Shown one piece after another: positions 50,054-58,996 of a DNA stretch of 64,000 nucleotides. The position numbers and the translations under genes were made by a program. This DNA comes from Candidatus Gastranaerophilales bacterium (GTDB taxonomy: Bacteria; Cyanobacteriota; Vampirovibrionia; Gastranaerophilales; Gastranaerophilaceae): assembly GCA_944323985.1 (NCBI GenBank), contig CALUUP010000003.1, forward strand, positions 56,699 to 120,698. Direction: 5' to 3'. Numbering within the stretch: position 1 is the stretch's first letter; the number at the start of each line of letters is the position of its first letter. The notes beneath the pieces were generated by a model, which saw nothing but the letters and a program-made list of their open reading frames with translations, searched no databases and had not been told where the DNA came from.

Positions 50054-50818
50054 ATGCGATATGCTTTAGACGTTCAGTATATTGGGAAAAACTATGCAGG
50101 AAGCCAAATTCAGTTTGAAGATGGAAAAATGATAGAATTTCCCACTGTACAGGGCGAGTTAGAAAAAGCAATTTGTACTTTGATAGGCGTTAAAAACGCA
50201 GATAATAGACCGATAAAAACAATCTTCTCCGGAAGAACTGATAGAGGTGTTAATTCATTAGGGCAGGTTGTTCATTTTGATTGTGATAAGGACATTGTTG
50301 CTTCAGACTTTATCTATCATGTGAATGAAATATTACCTAGTGATATCTCTATAAGTGACTTGAGAATTGTTCCCGATTCGTTTCACGCTCAAAAATCTGC
50401 AAAGAGTAGATATTATAGATACGAGCTTATAAACAGAAGATATAAGCAAGCATATGACGGTGATATCTTAAGAGTAAAGTACGATTTGGATGTTGAGCGA
50501 ATGCAAATCGCTTTGAACTTCTTATTAGGAGAACATGATTTTTCAAGTTTTAAAAGTTCCGGAACGCTAAACCCAAGCAAAGTTTGTTTTATTACTAGAG
50601 CTGATGTTGAAAGGCTTGGTGATAGAGTTTTTATTCATTTAGAAGGAAATCGTTTTCTTTATAATATGGTAAGAACTATAGTCGGTACTCTTCTAGAAAT
50701 AGAAGGACATAAATTGCCGGTTGAGCACATGAAATGTGTTTTAGAGGCAAAGGACCGCAAAAAGGCGGGTAGAACGGTTAGTCCTTATGGATTAACTTTA
50801 ATGAAAGTAAGATACTAA
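50054..50818 (+). CDS. truA: tRNA pseudouridine(38-40) synthase
   Basis: The enzyme modifies the anticodon stem-loop at positions 38-40. The 254-residue protein has the catalytic Asp in FSGRTDRGVNSLGQVVHF, plus SRYYRYELINRR and FLYNMVRTIVGTLLEI. It starts 3 nt after the rplQ stop, so translation is probably coupled. The rplQ-truA-rplM-rpsI order is common to cyanobacteria and Firmicutes. Confidence 0.96.
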   Translation: MRYALDVQYIGKNYAGSQIQFEDGKMIEFPTVQGELEKAICTLIGVKNADNRPIKTIFSGRTDRGVNSLGQVVHFDCDKDIVASDFIYHVNEILPSDISISDLRIVPDSFHAQKSAKSRYYRYELINRRYKQAYDGDILRVKYDLDVERMQIALNFLLGEHDFSSFKSSGTLNPSKVCFITRADVERLGDRVFIHLEGNRFLYNMVRTIVGTLLEIEGHKLPVEHMKCVLEAKDRKKAGRTVSPYGLTLMKVRY

Positions 50819-50945
50819 AGCAACCACTAAGGATTGGTATTTTGTATAATAAAAGAGGTACTGTAATGAGTAAATTTTATTTACAAAATTCGGTGAATGT
50901 ACAAAGCTAATTCCAAGGTGAAGTAGAAAAGAAGGAAATACAGAA

Positions 50946-51383
50946 ATGAAAACATATTCAGCAAAACCTCTTGAAGTTGAAAGAAAATGGTATGTAATCG
51001 ATGCTGAAGGCGAAATTTTAGGTCGTTTAGCTACTCGTATTGCTAACATTTTAAGAGGAAAAAATAAACCTGAATATACACCTAACGTTGATACCGGTGA
51101 TTTTGTTATCGTTATTAATGCAGAAAAGGTTGTTGTATCAGGTAATAAAGAAACAGATAAAATTTATTATCACCATACTGGTTACCCAGGTGGATTAAAA
51201 GCTGCTTCTGTTAAAGAAGTAAGAGAAAAAGATGCTACAAAATTGATTGAAAAAGCTGTTAAAGGTATGTTGCAACACAATACTTTAGGAGCTCAACAAT
51301 TTACTAAATTAAAGGTATATTGTGGTCCTGAACATCCACATGCTGCACAAAAACCAATTGTATTGGGAAAGGAGTCTAAATAA
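50946..51383 (+). CDS. rplM: 50S ribosomal protein L13
   Basis: The 145-residue protein shows [40 protein letters not shown] and [15 protein letters not shown]. The preceding 127-nt spacer holds a TATAAT near 50844 that could be an internal promoter. GAAGGAAA lies upstream of the ATG. It overlaps rpsI by one base. Confidence 0.98.
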   Translation: MKTYSAKPLEVERKWYVIDAEGEILGRLATRIANILRGKNKPEYTPNVDTGDFVIVINAEKVVVSGNKETDKIYYHHTGYPGGLKAASVKEVREKDATKLIEKAVKGMLQHNTLGAQQFTKLKVYCGPEHPHAAQKPIVLGKESK

Positions 51384-51781
51384 TGGCTGATTCTAAAGAA
51401 ATTATGGCTACCGGCCGTAGAAAATGTGCGGTTGCGGTTGTTAAATTAGTAAAAGGTAAAGGTAGAATTTTCATTAATGGTAAAACTTTAAATGCTTATA
51501 TCGGAAATATGCCTGCTGTTGAAATGATGATCTATAGACCATTAGTTTTAACTGAAAATCAAGATAAATATGATGTAAGAGTAAAAGCTATAGGTGGTGG
51601 TATTGTTGCTCAATCTGCTGCTATTAGACATGGTATTTCAAGAGCATTATTAAAAGTTAATGAAGAATATAAAAACGTTTTAAGAGCTGAAGGCTTATTG
51701 ACTCGTGATGCTAGAGTTAAAGAACGTAAAAAATATGGTAGAAAAAGAGCTCGTAAGAGATTCCAATTCTCAAAAAGATAA
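51383..51781 (+). CDS. rpsI: 30S ribosomal protein S9
   Basis: The 132-residue protein has ATGRRKCAVAVVKLVKGKGR, GGGIVAQSAAIRHGISRALLK and the tRNA-contacting tail KKYGRKRARKRFQFSKR. AAAGGAG precedes the start and the ATG overlaps the rplM stop (TAATG). A terminator follows and closes the r-protein cluster. Confidence 0.98.
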   Translation: MADSKEIMATGRRKCAVAVVKLVKGKGRIFINGKTLNAYIGNMPAVEMMIYRPLVLTENQDKYDVRVKAIGGGIVAQSAAIRHGISRALLKVNEEYKNVLRAEGLLTRDARVKERKKYGRKRARKRFQFSKR

Positions 51782-51802
51782 TTTTTCAATTATTATCAGA
51801 AG

Positions 51803-51832
51803 AAAAACCGAAACATTTGTTTCGGTTTTTTT
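51803..51832. terminator. Terminator closing the ribosomal cluster
   Basis: AAAAACCGAAAC and GTTTCGGTTTTT form a stem over a short loop with T runs on both strands. It serves rpsI and the convergent XRE gene, whose stop codon lies at its edge. Confidence 0.9.
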
Positions 51833-52073
51833 ATTGTAATTTAAAAAATGTTTCAGGTTTTAGGTTATAAATTTTTGAAATATTTAATAACATTTGTAAA
51901 CTTATTTGTTCTTTATTATTCTCAAGTCGGCTAATATATACTCTAGAACAGCCTACTATTTCTGCAAATTTTTCTTGTGATAATTTCTGATTCAATCTAA
52001 GTTCTTTTAGATTTCCAGATATTATTTTATAATAATTAGGATAATTTTCTCTTAGCATTTTTTGTATTTCCAA
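51831..52073 (-). CDS. Small XRE-family HTH regulator
   Basis: The 80-residue protein is one helix-turn-helix domain: NLKELRLNQKLSQEKFAEIVGCSRVYISRLENNKEQISLQ (read in parts). It has no effector domain. Its start overlaps the end of the upstream PQ-loop-like membrane protein gene by 22 nt, so the two are cotranscribed. The target is unknown. Confidence 0.85.
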   Translation of the reverse strand: MEIQKMLRENYPNYYKIISGNLKELRLNQKLSQEKFAEIVGCSRVYISRLENNKEQISLQMLLNISKIYNLKPETFFKLQ

Positions 52074-52303
52074 TAAAGCATCATATCAATTATTAAAAAT
52101 AGCATATTAAATAAATATAGCCAAATAACCCAATCTCTATAAAAGAATAATTTGTGTATTATTCCACAAATATATCCTGTTAAAATAAGACAAGAAAAGG
52201 CAAAACTTTTACCTTCTACACATTTTGCTTTGTATGTTTTATATGCTGCAATTGGCCAGCTAATACCAAAGCATACCATCATTCCGGCTTCGAATATACT
52301 CAT
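52052..52303 (-). CDS. Small membrane protein, PQ-loop/SemiSWEET-like
   Basis: The 83-residue protein has three hydrophobic segments (about 4-20, 34-52, 57-78) with ISWPIAAYKTYKAKCVEGKS between the first two. This fits a half-transporter of the PQ-loop (SemiSWEET) type, where two copies make a channel; the match is by pattern only. It has AAAGGAG upstream and shares a transcript with the XRE gene. Confidence 0.6.
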   Translation of the reverse strand: MSIFEAGMMVCFGISWPIAAYKTYKAKCVEGKSFAFSCLILTGYICGIIHKLFFYRDWVIWLYLFNMLFLIIDMMLYWKYKKC

Positions 52304-52379
52304 TTATAGTCTCCTTTTATAATTTTTCATTAAAATTTTAAGATAAATATTAACTTTTGTAAATTTTTTTTTATAAAAT

Positions 52380-52406
52380 TAAAGTTTTAAGAAAAAAAGC
52401 CGATAA
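52380..52406 (+). promoter_or_regulatory. Consensus sigma-28 (FliA) promoter
   Basis: TAAAGTTT (52380-52387), 11 nt, then GCCGATAA (52399-52406) is an exact match to the known FliA consensus TAAAGTTT-N11-GCCGATAA. It lies 33 nt before the ATG of the 132-residue gene. The FliA-like sigma factor is encoded at 6562-7401. Confidence 0.88.
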
Positions 52407-52439
52407 ATGTAATATAGGGAAAATAAAAGGATCTGGGAT

Positions 52440-52838
52440 ATGGGATTAAATGTATCTGTAAATTATAGTAATCAATATGAAAATAAGGAGCAATTGAGAG
52501 AAATTGCTAAAAATATTTTGAATAATAGAGGAGCTAATTCTGAATCTGTTAAGCAAATTATTGATAAAAGTGTTTTTTTGGCTAACAAAACTATGAAAGA
52601 TTTATATACAACTCCTCAATTAGATGTTTTAAAGGCTTCAACTCAAATTACATTAAATAGTACTTTAAAAGAAACTTTAAAGTATTTAAAGTCTCATTCA
52701 AGTCAAGCATCAAAAGTTAAAACTCCTATTTTGGGTGAGCTATGGAAAGTTATTGAGGTAAATAAAAGTAGTAGCGATAATAATGAATTATATAATTTTG
52801 AGTTAGATAAAAATGCAAAAAATATATTTGCAGCTTAA
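52440..52838 (+). CDS. Hypothetical protein under sigma-28 control
   Basis: The 132-residue protein has no signal peptide or membrane segment. It is mostly helical (EQLREIAKNILNNRGANSES, IIDKSVFLANKTMKDLY, STLKETLKYLKSH) with Ser/Asn/Lys-rich linkers. The promoter is a consensus FliA site, so it belongs to the late flagellar class: candidates are an export chaperone, an anti-sigma or regulatory factor, or an exported filament-associated protein. I see no FlgM or FliS motif that would decide. AAAAGG lies 9 nt before the ATG. Confidence 0.7.
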   Translation: MGLNVSVNYSNQYENKEQLREIAKNILNNRGANSESVKQIIDKSVFLANKTMKDLYTTPQLDVLKASTQITLNSTLKETLKYLKSHSSQASKVKTPILGELWKVIEVNKSSSDNNELYNFELDKNAKNIFAA

Positions 52839-52859
52839 ATAAAGTATTCTCCTCTAAAA

Positions 52860-52890
52860 GGCGGTTTTGAAATTTTCAAAACCGCCACCT
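52860..52890 (-). terminator. Terminator between convergent genes
   Basis: GGCGGTTTTGAA (52860-52871) and its complement (52875-52886) form a strong stem. The minus strand continues into CTTTTAGAGG, so it mainly ends the yhcH gene but may also stop the sigma-28 transcript. Confidence 0.75.
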
Positions 52891-52892
52891 CT

Positions 52893-53342
52893 TTATATCA
52901 TTACTTTTACAATTACTTTTTTTACCGATTTATTACTATCGACTTTTAATGAAGGTTTATGTGCATCTTGGGGGTAAAATATTAAGAATTCGCCTTTTCT
53001 TAAAATTTGGTAAAAATCATTTCTTACACAATTTAAAAATTCCACATCTTTTTCTTCATTATAAACTTCAGTTGTTTCGCAATCTTTATAATCTACAACT
53101 CCAACATTTTCTTCACCTTTTATCATATATTGGATGTCAAGATATTTTTTATGAGCTTCATAAGGAGCATCATCTTTTGTTTCGTAACTTTGTACATTGG
53201 CAAATATTTTATCACCATCTATTTCATATTTCCCGTCTTTAAGTGTTTCTAAGTTATTTTCTTTTAACCATAAAAAACCTTTTCTTAAGTTGTTTGATAA
53301 AGAATAATAACATTCTGCATTAGTTAATTTGTCTTTAATCAT
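52893..53342 (-). CDS. YhcH/YjgK/YiaL-family protein
   Basis: The 149-residue protein matches the YhcH/YiaL/EbgC family: GKYEIDGDKIFANVQSYETK, APYEAHKKYLDIQYMIKGEE and FLIFYPQDAHKPSL, with the His/Glu residues that bind a metal in this cupin-like fold. Members are linked to sialic acid and other sugar metabolism, perhaps as anomerases. The start at 53342 has AAAGGAAAG; the longer TTG start at 53357 is unlikely. No sugar genes are adjacent. Confidence 0.87.
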   Translation of the reverse strand: MIKDKLTNAECYYSLSNNLRKGFLWLKENNLETLKDGKYEIDGDKIFANVQSYETKDDAPYEAHKKYLDIQYMIKGEENVGVVDYKDCETTEVYNEEKDVEFLNCVRNDFYQILRKGEFLIFYPQDAHKPSLKVDSNKSVKKVIVKVMI

Positions 53343-53468
53343 GAGCTTTCCTTTCAAATTTTATCTTTACAAATCTTAACAAAATACTATAAAAAAGGCA
53401 ATAATAAAAAAACAAAATACTTTATATAAATGTAAGGTTAAAAGGTTAGAAAGTTAGGTAGGTTTACT

Positions 53469-53984
53469 ATGTTAATGGCATTCTGGGAAGTCCAGAGATT
53501 AACACGTGAAATAAATGTTCTTGAAAGACGAGCCATTGAAACTCGTAACAGACTTTCGAATTATCAAAAGTATTCCGGAGTTTTGGGTGGTTCTTCAATT
53601 CTAACTATGAATAATATAGCTGGAATTTCTGCAGAGTTACTTCCAAGAGCAACTATGTTTGCACAGTTTTCTAATCAAGCTAGTTCTATGAGCGCTATGC
53701 AAAACTTACAAGGAATGAAAATGTCAGGAATGGTTCCTTTTACAGGAAATCCAATGATGCAATTCCAAATTGAAATGAGTGCTTTTGCTAAATTTAAAGA
53801 AGAATCCATGAAAGCTTTAAAACAACAAGAAATTCAAGTTTTAAATGAAAAGGAAAAAGAAATACAATTAGAAATGAATGATATAGAACAACAAATCAAG
53901 ATGAAACGAGCTATGTTAGAGTCAGTAAAACAATTAGCAAGTGAACAGGCTCGAGAAAGTGCTCCTAAATTCGGTCTTGGTTAA
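53469..53984 (+). CDS. Hypothetical coiled-coil protein
   Basis: The 171-residue protein has an N-terminal helix (WEVQRLTREINVLERRAIET), a Met/Gly/Ser-rich central section (about 45-95, with LQGMKMSGMVPFTGNPMM) and a long C-terminal coiled coil (MKALKQQEIQVLNEKEKEIQ, then LEMNDIEQQIKMKRAMLESV). There is no signal peptide. The Met-rich middle recalls the N-terminus of the 870-residue protein at 32238-34850. AGGTAGG precedes the start. A structural or secreted role is possible; not recognised. Confidence 0.65.
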   Translation: MLMAFWEVQRLTREINVLERRAIETRNRLSNYQKYSGVLGGSSILTMNNIAGISAELLPRATMFAQFSNQASSMSAMQNLQGMKMSGMVPFTGNPMMQFQIEMSAFAKFKEESMKALKQQEIQVLNEKEKEIQLEMNDIEQQIKMKRAMLESVKQLASEQARESAPKFGLG

Positions 53985-54060
53985 TAAAAAGATTTAACTC
54001 TAAAAACTTATAAAGTGTGTAGTAAACGTGAAGTGTATACCTATTAACTTAAATTCCCCC

Positions 54061-54088
54061 GCCTCTCTTGAAAAGGGGCTTTTTTTTT
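54061..54088 (+). terminator. Terminator
   Basis: GCCTCT and AGGGGC (54074-54079, one T-G pair) form the stem, followed by nine T. It ends the coiled-coil gene transcript. Confidence 0.75.
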
Positions 54089-54121
54089 GTTTGAATAGTT
54101 TTGTAATAAAAGGAGTATTTT

Positions 54122-54475
54122 ATGAAAATTCAAAATTCAAATATAAATTTTAAGGGAATAATTTTTTATGATACTGTGAAATGTGATGATTTAAAAAAAA
54201 TAGAAAAATTTATAACAAATAAAGAAAATTTATCATTAATTAATGTTTTAGAAAATAATAAAATTGATATATTTTTTAAAGAAGATTTTTCAAAAGTAGG
54301 GTTTAAACATAAAAAACATGGTGAACTTGCCGAATATGGTCTGGTTAATGTATCAATTGATAAATTTGTAAAAAATAAAAACTTAATTTTAAATAAATTA
54401 TCAAAAGTTATAACAAAGGCAGAACATTCTACAACAAAGAAAAGAGTTGATCTTTATGAAAGAAGAGGGTGTTAA
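54122..54475 (+). CDS. Hypothetical protein with N-terminal INFKG motif
   Basis: The 117-residue basic protein starts MKIQNSNINFKGIIFYDTVK. The remainder alternates strands and helices (KKIEKFITNKENLSLINVLE, FKHKKHGELAEYGLVNVSID) and ends in Lys/Arg-rich TKKRVDLYERRGC. The INFKG at residues 8-12 is shared with 16925-17533. AAAGGAG lies 7 nt before the ATG. Convergent with the next gene, overlapping 4 nt. Function unknown. Confidence 0.65.
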   Translation: MKIQNSNINFKGIIFYDTVKCDDLKKIEKFITNKENLSLINVLENNKIDIFFKEDFSKVGFKHKKHGELAEYGLVNVSIDKFVKNKNLILNKLSKVITKAEHSTTKKRVDLYERRGC

Positions 54476-55149
54476 TATACAGGAATATCAATAGGGTTTA
54501 GTAGCTTAACATTCAAAACATCACCTTTGTTAATGTAAACATCTTCACCTTTTCTAAACATATCAATTATACTATCACCAATTAAATATCCGGCACCACC
54601 TATAAAACCACCAATAGCACAAATTGGTGCGGTAAGGTATTGTATTCCAGGAGCAGATTCTCCTGCTTTCATTCCATATGCTGTAGAATTTTTGGTTATT
54701 TCTACTGCTTTTTCATAATTTTTTTGAACAGCTTCACCATAACCTAAATTTTTATATAAAGCACCATCAATATATATGTTATCAAATTGACAAACTGCCA
54801 TATCTAAAGGTATTTGTCTTCCATTTGGTGTTACTACATGGTCAAAATCAAGATAAAGTTTAGCTCCTCTTGAAAAACGTTTAGCTGTATTTACTTTTGA
54901 AACACTCCCTCTTACAACTGAACCTAAAGGAATTACAACATTACTATCTGTAGATACTTCATTTTTTAATGTTGCGACAAAAGAATCTCCTTCACAACCC
55001 GAAAAAGTACTTATAGGTTGTAAAAATTCAAGTTGAAAAACTGTTCCTGCAGGAATTCTTTTTGTTTTAGCATTTGCTAAAAAAGATGCAGCTTGTACAT
55101 TTGTACTTATAAAAAACAATGCTAAAAAAGCAATAAATATTTTTTTCAT
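54472..55149 (-). CDS. Exported beta-rich protein of unknown function
   Basis: The 225-residue protein has a signal peptide (MKKIFIAFLALFFISTNVQAA). It continues with IPAGTVFQLEFLQPIST, GSVVRGSVSKVNTAKRF, YLDFDHVVTPNGRQIPLD, a Gly-rich hydrophobic segment near residue 180-200, and ends GDVLNVKLLNPIDIPVY. The pattern resembles the exported protein at 1399-2076 and, more loosely, the beta-domain of TrbI-like envelope proteins. The start at 55149 has GAGAGG upstream. Likely periplasmic. Confidence 0.7.
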   Translation of the reverse strand: MKKIFIAFLALFFISTNVQAASFLANAKTKRIPAGTVFQLEFLQPISTFSGCEGDSFVATLKNEVSTDSNVVIPLGSVVRGSVSKVNTAKRFSRGAKLYLDFDHVVTPNGRQIPLDMAVCQFDNIYIDGALYKNLGYGEAVQKNYEKAVEITKNSTAYGMKAGESAPGIQYLTAPICAIGGFIGGAGYLIGDSIIDMFRKGEDVYINKGDVLNVKLLNPIDIPVY

Positions 55150-55196
55150 TATAATTACCTCTCCCAATTTTCAATAAATTGTAGCACGTTTAAATA

Positions 55197-56303
55197 CTAT
55201 TTGCAATCTAAATTAATTTTATTATTTTTTTTATTAAAAAAGTACGGAATTAGCTCTGCTGCAATAGCAGCAGTAAAAGGAACACAAATTACAATTGCGA
55301 TACTTCCTATTAATGCAGAAGCTATTTCAGTAACAACCTGATTTAGATTTAAAAACTTTTGTAAATCTATGTTATTAGCGAGAAGTAACAATGGTAAAGA
55401 GCCACCTAAATACACTAAAATAAGAGTATTAGCCATTGTTCCAATTATATCTTTTCCAACATTCATGCCTGATAAAAATAAATCTTTTACCGTTTTTGAA
55501 TTATCAATATAATAAATTTCATTAATTGTACTGGCTATAGACATTGCTACATCCATAACAGCTCCTAGTGTAGCCAAAATCATTGTTGAAATTGTAATTC
55601 CAATAAAGTTTAATTCAGGATGAGCTGTATACAAAAACATCGAATTTTCATTAGAAAAACCCGTCAAATGTGCTGTTAAAATTGTTATATAAGATAATAT
55701 ACAAGCAAAAATCAGGCTTGCAATAGAACCCAATAAAGCTGATGTACTTTTAGCATTAGCTCCTCCTACCAAATACATTGTAATTGCAGTTGAGATTATA
55801 CAAATTAAAATGCTTGCAAAAACAGGATTTATTTTAAATAAAATTAATGGAGAAAGAACATGAGTGATTAAAAGTATTGTTATTCCAATAGAAAACAAAC
55901 TTGCTAGACCTTTTTTTCTTCCTACATAGATTAAAAGTCCACAAAAAATAAAAGATAACCACAATAAACTGTTGGATCTTTTAATATCTTCAATTGAATA
56001 ACTTATACCATTATCATCTTCTTCTACGTGTAAGATTACTTTTGTTCCTTTTGATAACTTAATGTCATAATAAGGATTTCCAGTAAGCATATTATCTAAA
56101 ATTAAAGTTTTATTTTTATTTTTACCTGTTAAAATTTTTACTTCTACAGCTTGTTTAACTTGATTTACATCTTCTTGGTTTAAGTCAATATACTCTATAG
56201 ATTCAACAATCCCTATTTCAGAAGGCAAAATTTTTGACTCATCAAATCCAAAAACAGGAAGTAAAATCAAAGAGAATAAAATTAATAAAAACCTTTTAAT
56301 CAT
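55197..56303 (-). CDS. YibE/F-family membrane protein
   Basis: The 368-residue protein has an N-terminal signal-anchor, an extracytoplasmic beta domain (about 30-105), then about seven membrane segments. [19 protein letters not shown] and [30 protein letters not shown] (read in parts) are typical YibE/F motifs. Its function is uncertain; the family is proposed to be a transporter. It overlaps the ruvB stop by 4 nt, so it is cotranscribed with ruvB. Confidence 0.88.
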   Translation of the reverse strand: MIKRFLLILFSLILLPVFGFDESKILPSEIGIVESIEYIDLNQEDVNQVKQAVEVKILTGKNKNKTLILDNMLTGNPYYDIKLSKGTKVILHVEEDDNGISYSIEDIKRSNSLLWLSFIFCGLLIYVGRKKGLASLFSIGITILLITHVLSPLILFKINPVFASILICIISTAITMYLVGGANAKSTSALLGSIASLIFACILSYITILTAHLTGFSNENSMFLYTAHPELNFIGITISTMILATLGAVMDVAMSIASTINEIYYIDNSKTVKDLFLSGMNVGKDIIGTMANTLILVYLGGSLPLLLLANNIDLQKFLNLNQVVTEIASALIGSIAIVICVPFTAAIAAELIPYFFNKKNNKINLDCK

Positions 56304-57373
56304 AAAATATCCTCAAAGAGCTTTTTTTGTTGAGAAGGCATTTTTATACCTAAGTGTCTGTAACCTTCAGGAGAAACTTTTCTTCCTCTTGGAGTTCTCT
56401 GAAGTAAACCAGCTTGCAAAAGATAAGGTTCACAAACATCTTCTATAGTTTTCACATCTTCACTTAAAGCTGCCGCGATAGTTTCTATTCCGACAGGTCC
56501 ACCATCATATTTATTAATTATAAGATTAAGCAATGCTCTATCGGTGTTATCAAGTCCAAATTCGTCTATCTTTAATATATCCAATGATTCATTTGCAACA
56601 TTTTTATCTATTATTCCATCATATTTTACAATCGCAAAATCAGAAACTCTTTTTACAAGTCGGTTTGCTATACGTGGAGTTCCTCTAGATCTCATAGCAA
56701 TAGCTTTCGCTCCGTCATTAGTTATTTCCAGTTCAAGTATTTTGGCAGTTCTTTTAACAACTTCTGAAAGCTCCTCAATTGTATAAAATTCTAAACGATG
56801 GATCATTCCAAATCTATCTCTTAGTGGGCTTGAAAGTTCTCCGGCTTTTGTTGTTGCACCTATTAGAGTAAACTTAGGTAATGGAATTCTTAATGTTTTT
56901 GCGGTTTGACTTTTTCCAGTTGTCATATCTAAAGTAAAATCTTCCATTGCTGGATATAAAATTTCTTCTGCAACTTTGTTTAAACGATGAATTTCATCTA
57001 TAAAGAGAATTTCACCACCTTTTAATGACATTAAAATTCCAATGATATCTCTAGGTCTTTCAAGAGCCGGAGCTGATGTAATTTTTATGTCGACTCCCAT
57101 TTGAGAAGCAATAACACCCGCAATGGTTGTTTTCCCTAAACCTGGAGGCCCATAAAAAAGAAGATGATCAAGAGGTTTCCCTCTCTTTTTTGCAGCTTCT
57201 AATGTTATTTTTAATGTTTCTTTTAGGGCTGTCTGACCGATATAACTATCAAAATCTTTTGGGCGAATAGAACTTTCAAAAGTATTATCGTACTCAATAT
57301 TTTCAGCTTTTATAATCGGATTTTTTTTCTCAAATTTTATCCCTAAATTGTTATCATCTGATATTATTGCCAT
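56300..57373 (-). CDS. ruvB: Holliday junction branch migration helicase RuvB
   Basis: The AAA+ motor is 357 residues from the ATG at 57373. Motifs are [20 protein letters not shown], Walker [17 protein letters not shown], Walker [11 protein letters not shown], sensor [18 protein letters not shown] and the C-terminal winged helix with [20 protein letters not shown] (read in part). No Shine-Dalgarno precedes the ATG; TAAAAT is 7 nt upstream. An in-frame TTG at 57403 is an alternative. ruvA is not adjacent. Confidence 0.96.
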   Translation of the reverse strand: MAIISDDNNLGIKFEKKNPIIKAENIEYDNTFESSIRPKDFDSYIGQTALKETLKITLEAAKKRGKPLDHLLFYGPPGLGKTTIAGVIASQMGVDIKITSAPALERPRDIIGILMSLKGGEILFIDEIHRLNKVAEEILYPAMEDFTLDMTTGKSQTAKTLRIPLPKFTLIGATTKAGELSSPLRDRFGMIHRLEFYTIEELSEVVKRTAKILELEITNDGAKAIAMRSRGTPRIANRLVKRVSDFAIVKYDGIIDKNVANESLDILKIDEFGLDNTDRALLNLIINKYDGGPVGIETIAAALSEDVKTIEDVCEPYLLQAGLLQRTPRGRKVSPEGYRHLGIKMPSQQKKLFEDIL

Positions 57374-57396
57374 ATTAGAAATTTTATCACAAATTT

Positions 57397-58401
57397 CTAA
57401 CAAACTCTATTTGAATTCATGCCTTTTACATAATCTTTTATGTTATTAAAGCTCATTTCTAGTAAATATTTAATGGATTCTTTTGTATTATACGCAATAT
57501 GAGGAGTTATAATGACATTTTCCATTTCAAATAGTTTTTGAGTTATAAGAGCTGTTTCCATACAAAAAGAATTTGATTTTGATATAAATTCTGTAACTTC
57601 ATCGGTATTTAAAAGTTCACATTCCAAAACGTCTAGTCCTGCGGCTTTTACTTTACCATTTTTTAAGTTTTCATATAGGCTTTTTATATCAATAAGCTCT
57701 CCTCTGGCAGTATTTATGATAATAACATTATCTTTCATTTTTTTGAATTCATTTTCTCCAATCATATGATAATTATCTTCTGTATAAGGAATATGAAGAG
57801 TTATAATATCTGATTCCTGCAAAAGCTTATCTAAACTTACAAAATTGCAAAATTCTTCAATTTCTTTATTTTTATTTATTGAATGTATTAAAATATTCAT
57901 TCCAAAAAATTTTGCAATTTTAGCAACAGAAGAACCAATAGAGCCACAACCAATTATTCCAATTGTCATATTATTTAAATTTTGTCCTTCATATTCAGAC
58001 ATTTTAAGTTTGTGTTTCTTCATATCTAATGATGCAGGCAAAATTTTTCTTAAAAGTGTTATAATTAGCCCGATAGAATATTCTGCAACAGACTTTTCTC
58101 CGTATTTTTCAACATTTAATACCGCAATATTTTTTTTAGAACAATAATTTATATCAATATGATTAAAACCTGTTGAGCGTGTTGCTATTACACGTAAATT
58201 TTTAAATTTGGATAAAACTTCTTTTGTTAAATTAGAAAATATAAAAACACAAATTATATCAGTTTCTTTGTATTGTTCATCTGTTAAAACAGAATTTTCA
58301 TTTAAGGATTCTTCAAAATAAGTTATATCGATATCTTTTAGATTAAGTTGTTTTAAAATTTCTTTTTCTGTTTCTCTAACATCAAACATTAACATTTTCA
58401 T
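57397..58401 (-). CDS. D-isomer 2-hydroxyacid dehydrogenase (D-lactate dehydrogenase-like)
   Basis: The 334-residue NAD-dependent enzyme has [15 protein letters not shown] (substrate Arg region), [23 protein letters not shown] (Rossmann), [14 protein letters not shown] and the catalytic His in ITPHIAYNT. The start resembles D-lactate dehydrogenases ([14 protein letters not shown]), so reduction of pyruvate to D-lactate is plausible and would suit fermentation; other 2-oxoacids cannot be excluded. AAAGGAG lies before the ATG. It directly precedes ruvB. Confidence 0.88.
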   Translation of the reverse strand: MKMLMFDVRETEKEILKQLNLKDIDITYFEESLNENSVLTDEQYKETDIICVFIFSNLTKEVLSKFKNLRVIATRSTGFNHIDINYCSKKNIAVLNVEKYGEKSVAEYSIGLIITLLRKILPASLDMKKHKLKMSEYEGQNLNNMTIGIIGCGSIGSSVAKIAKFFGMNILIHSINKNKEIEEFCNFVSLDKLLQESDIITLHIPYTEDNYHMIGENEFKKMKDNVIIINTARGELIDIKSLYENLKNGKVKAAGLDVLECELLNTDEVTEFISKSNSFCMETALITQKLFEMENVIITPHIAYNTKESIKYLLEMSFNNIKDYVKGMNSNRVC

Positions 58402-58474
58402 AATATTAAATCTCCTTTAGATGATTTAATATTATTTTGATAATAAAATCTATTACACTGTTAACTAATTTTTA

Positions 58475-58996
58475 TTAAGCTTCAAAAGTTTTTTGAAGAG
58501 CAATTTGATTTTCCCAATTTCCTTTTTCTAGAGCATAATCAAAAGATGTCATGCAAGCAGAATAATAACGATTAGAATTACTTATTTTGTCACTTTCTAA
58601 TCCATAGATGTTTGAACGTAATTCTTTTGCTTGACTTCTTTGAGAACTATCTGAAATTTCATTATATTTTGAAACTCCAATGCTAGCTAAAAATGAATTA
58701 AATTCATTTCTAGCCGTTTTAAGTTTTGATTTTATATTTTGGGCTATTTCTTCTAAATAATCTTTTTTTTCTTCGTTTTTTTCTAGTAATTTATCATAAT
58801 AATTTGCTAGTTTTTCAGAATAACTAGAAGTTTCATCTTTAGCATTCCAAACTGAAATATTATCTATTTTAATAGTTCTTCCATCTATAATTATAAAGTA
58901 TTCATTATTACTGTTTTTGTAAACTTTATGTAATTTACCATCATAAAGTTTCGCACTAAATTGATATTCATAATTTTGTGAGCTTGTTAATGTCAT
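58475..58996 (-). CDS. Hypothetical coiled-coil protein beside flagellin
   Basis: The 173-residue protein has no signal peptide. Residues 17-50 (LYDGKLHKVYKNSNNEYFII, DGRTIKIDNISVW) form a strand module like the repeat modules of the 870-residue protein at 32238-34850. Residues 58-100 are a coiled coil (KLANYYDKLLEKNEEKKDYL) and the C-terminal part is helical. It is divergent from the first flagellin, so a flagellar role is possible but unproven. GAGAAAAGAG is a weak ribosome binding region. Confidence 0.65.
   Translation of the reverse strand: MTLTSSQNYEYQFSAKLYDGKLHKVYKNSNNEYFIIIDGRTIKIDNISVWNAKDETSSYSEKLANYYDKLLEKNEEKKDYLEEIAQNIKSKLKTARNEFNSFLASIGVSKYNEISDSSQRSQAKELRSNIYGLESDKISNSNRYYSACMTSFDYALEKGNWENQIALQKTFEA

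Noticed and set aside
50866..50910. 14-residue leader peptide before rplM with AAGAGG upstream
   Set aside because: Too short and without repeats of regulatory codons; a chance ORF is equally likely. Ribosome profiling would decide.
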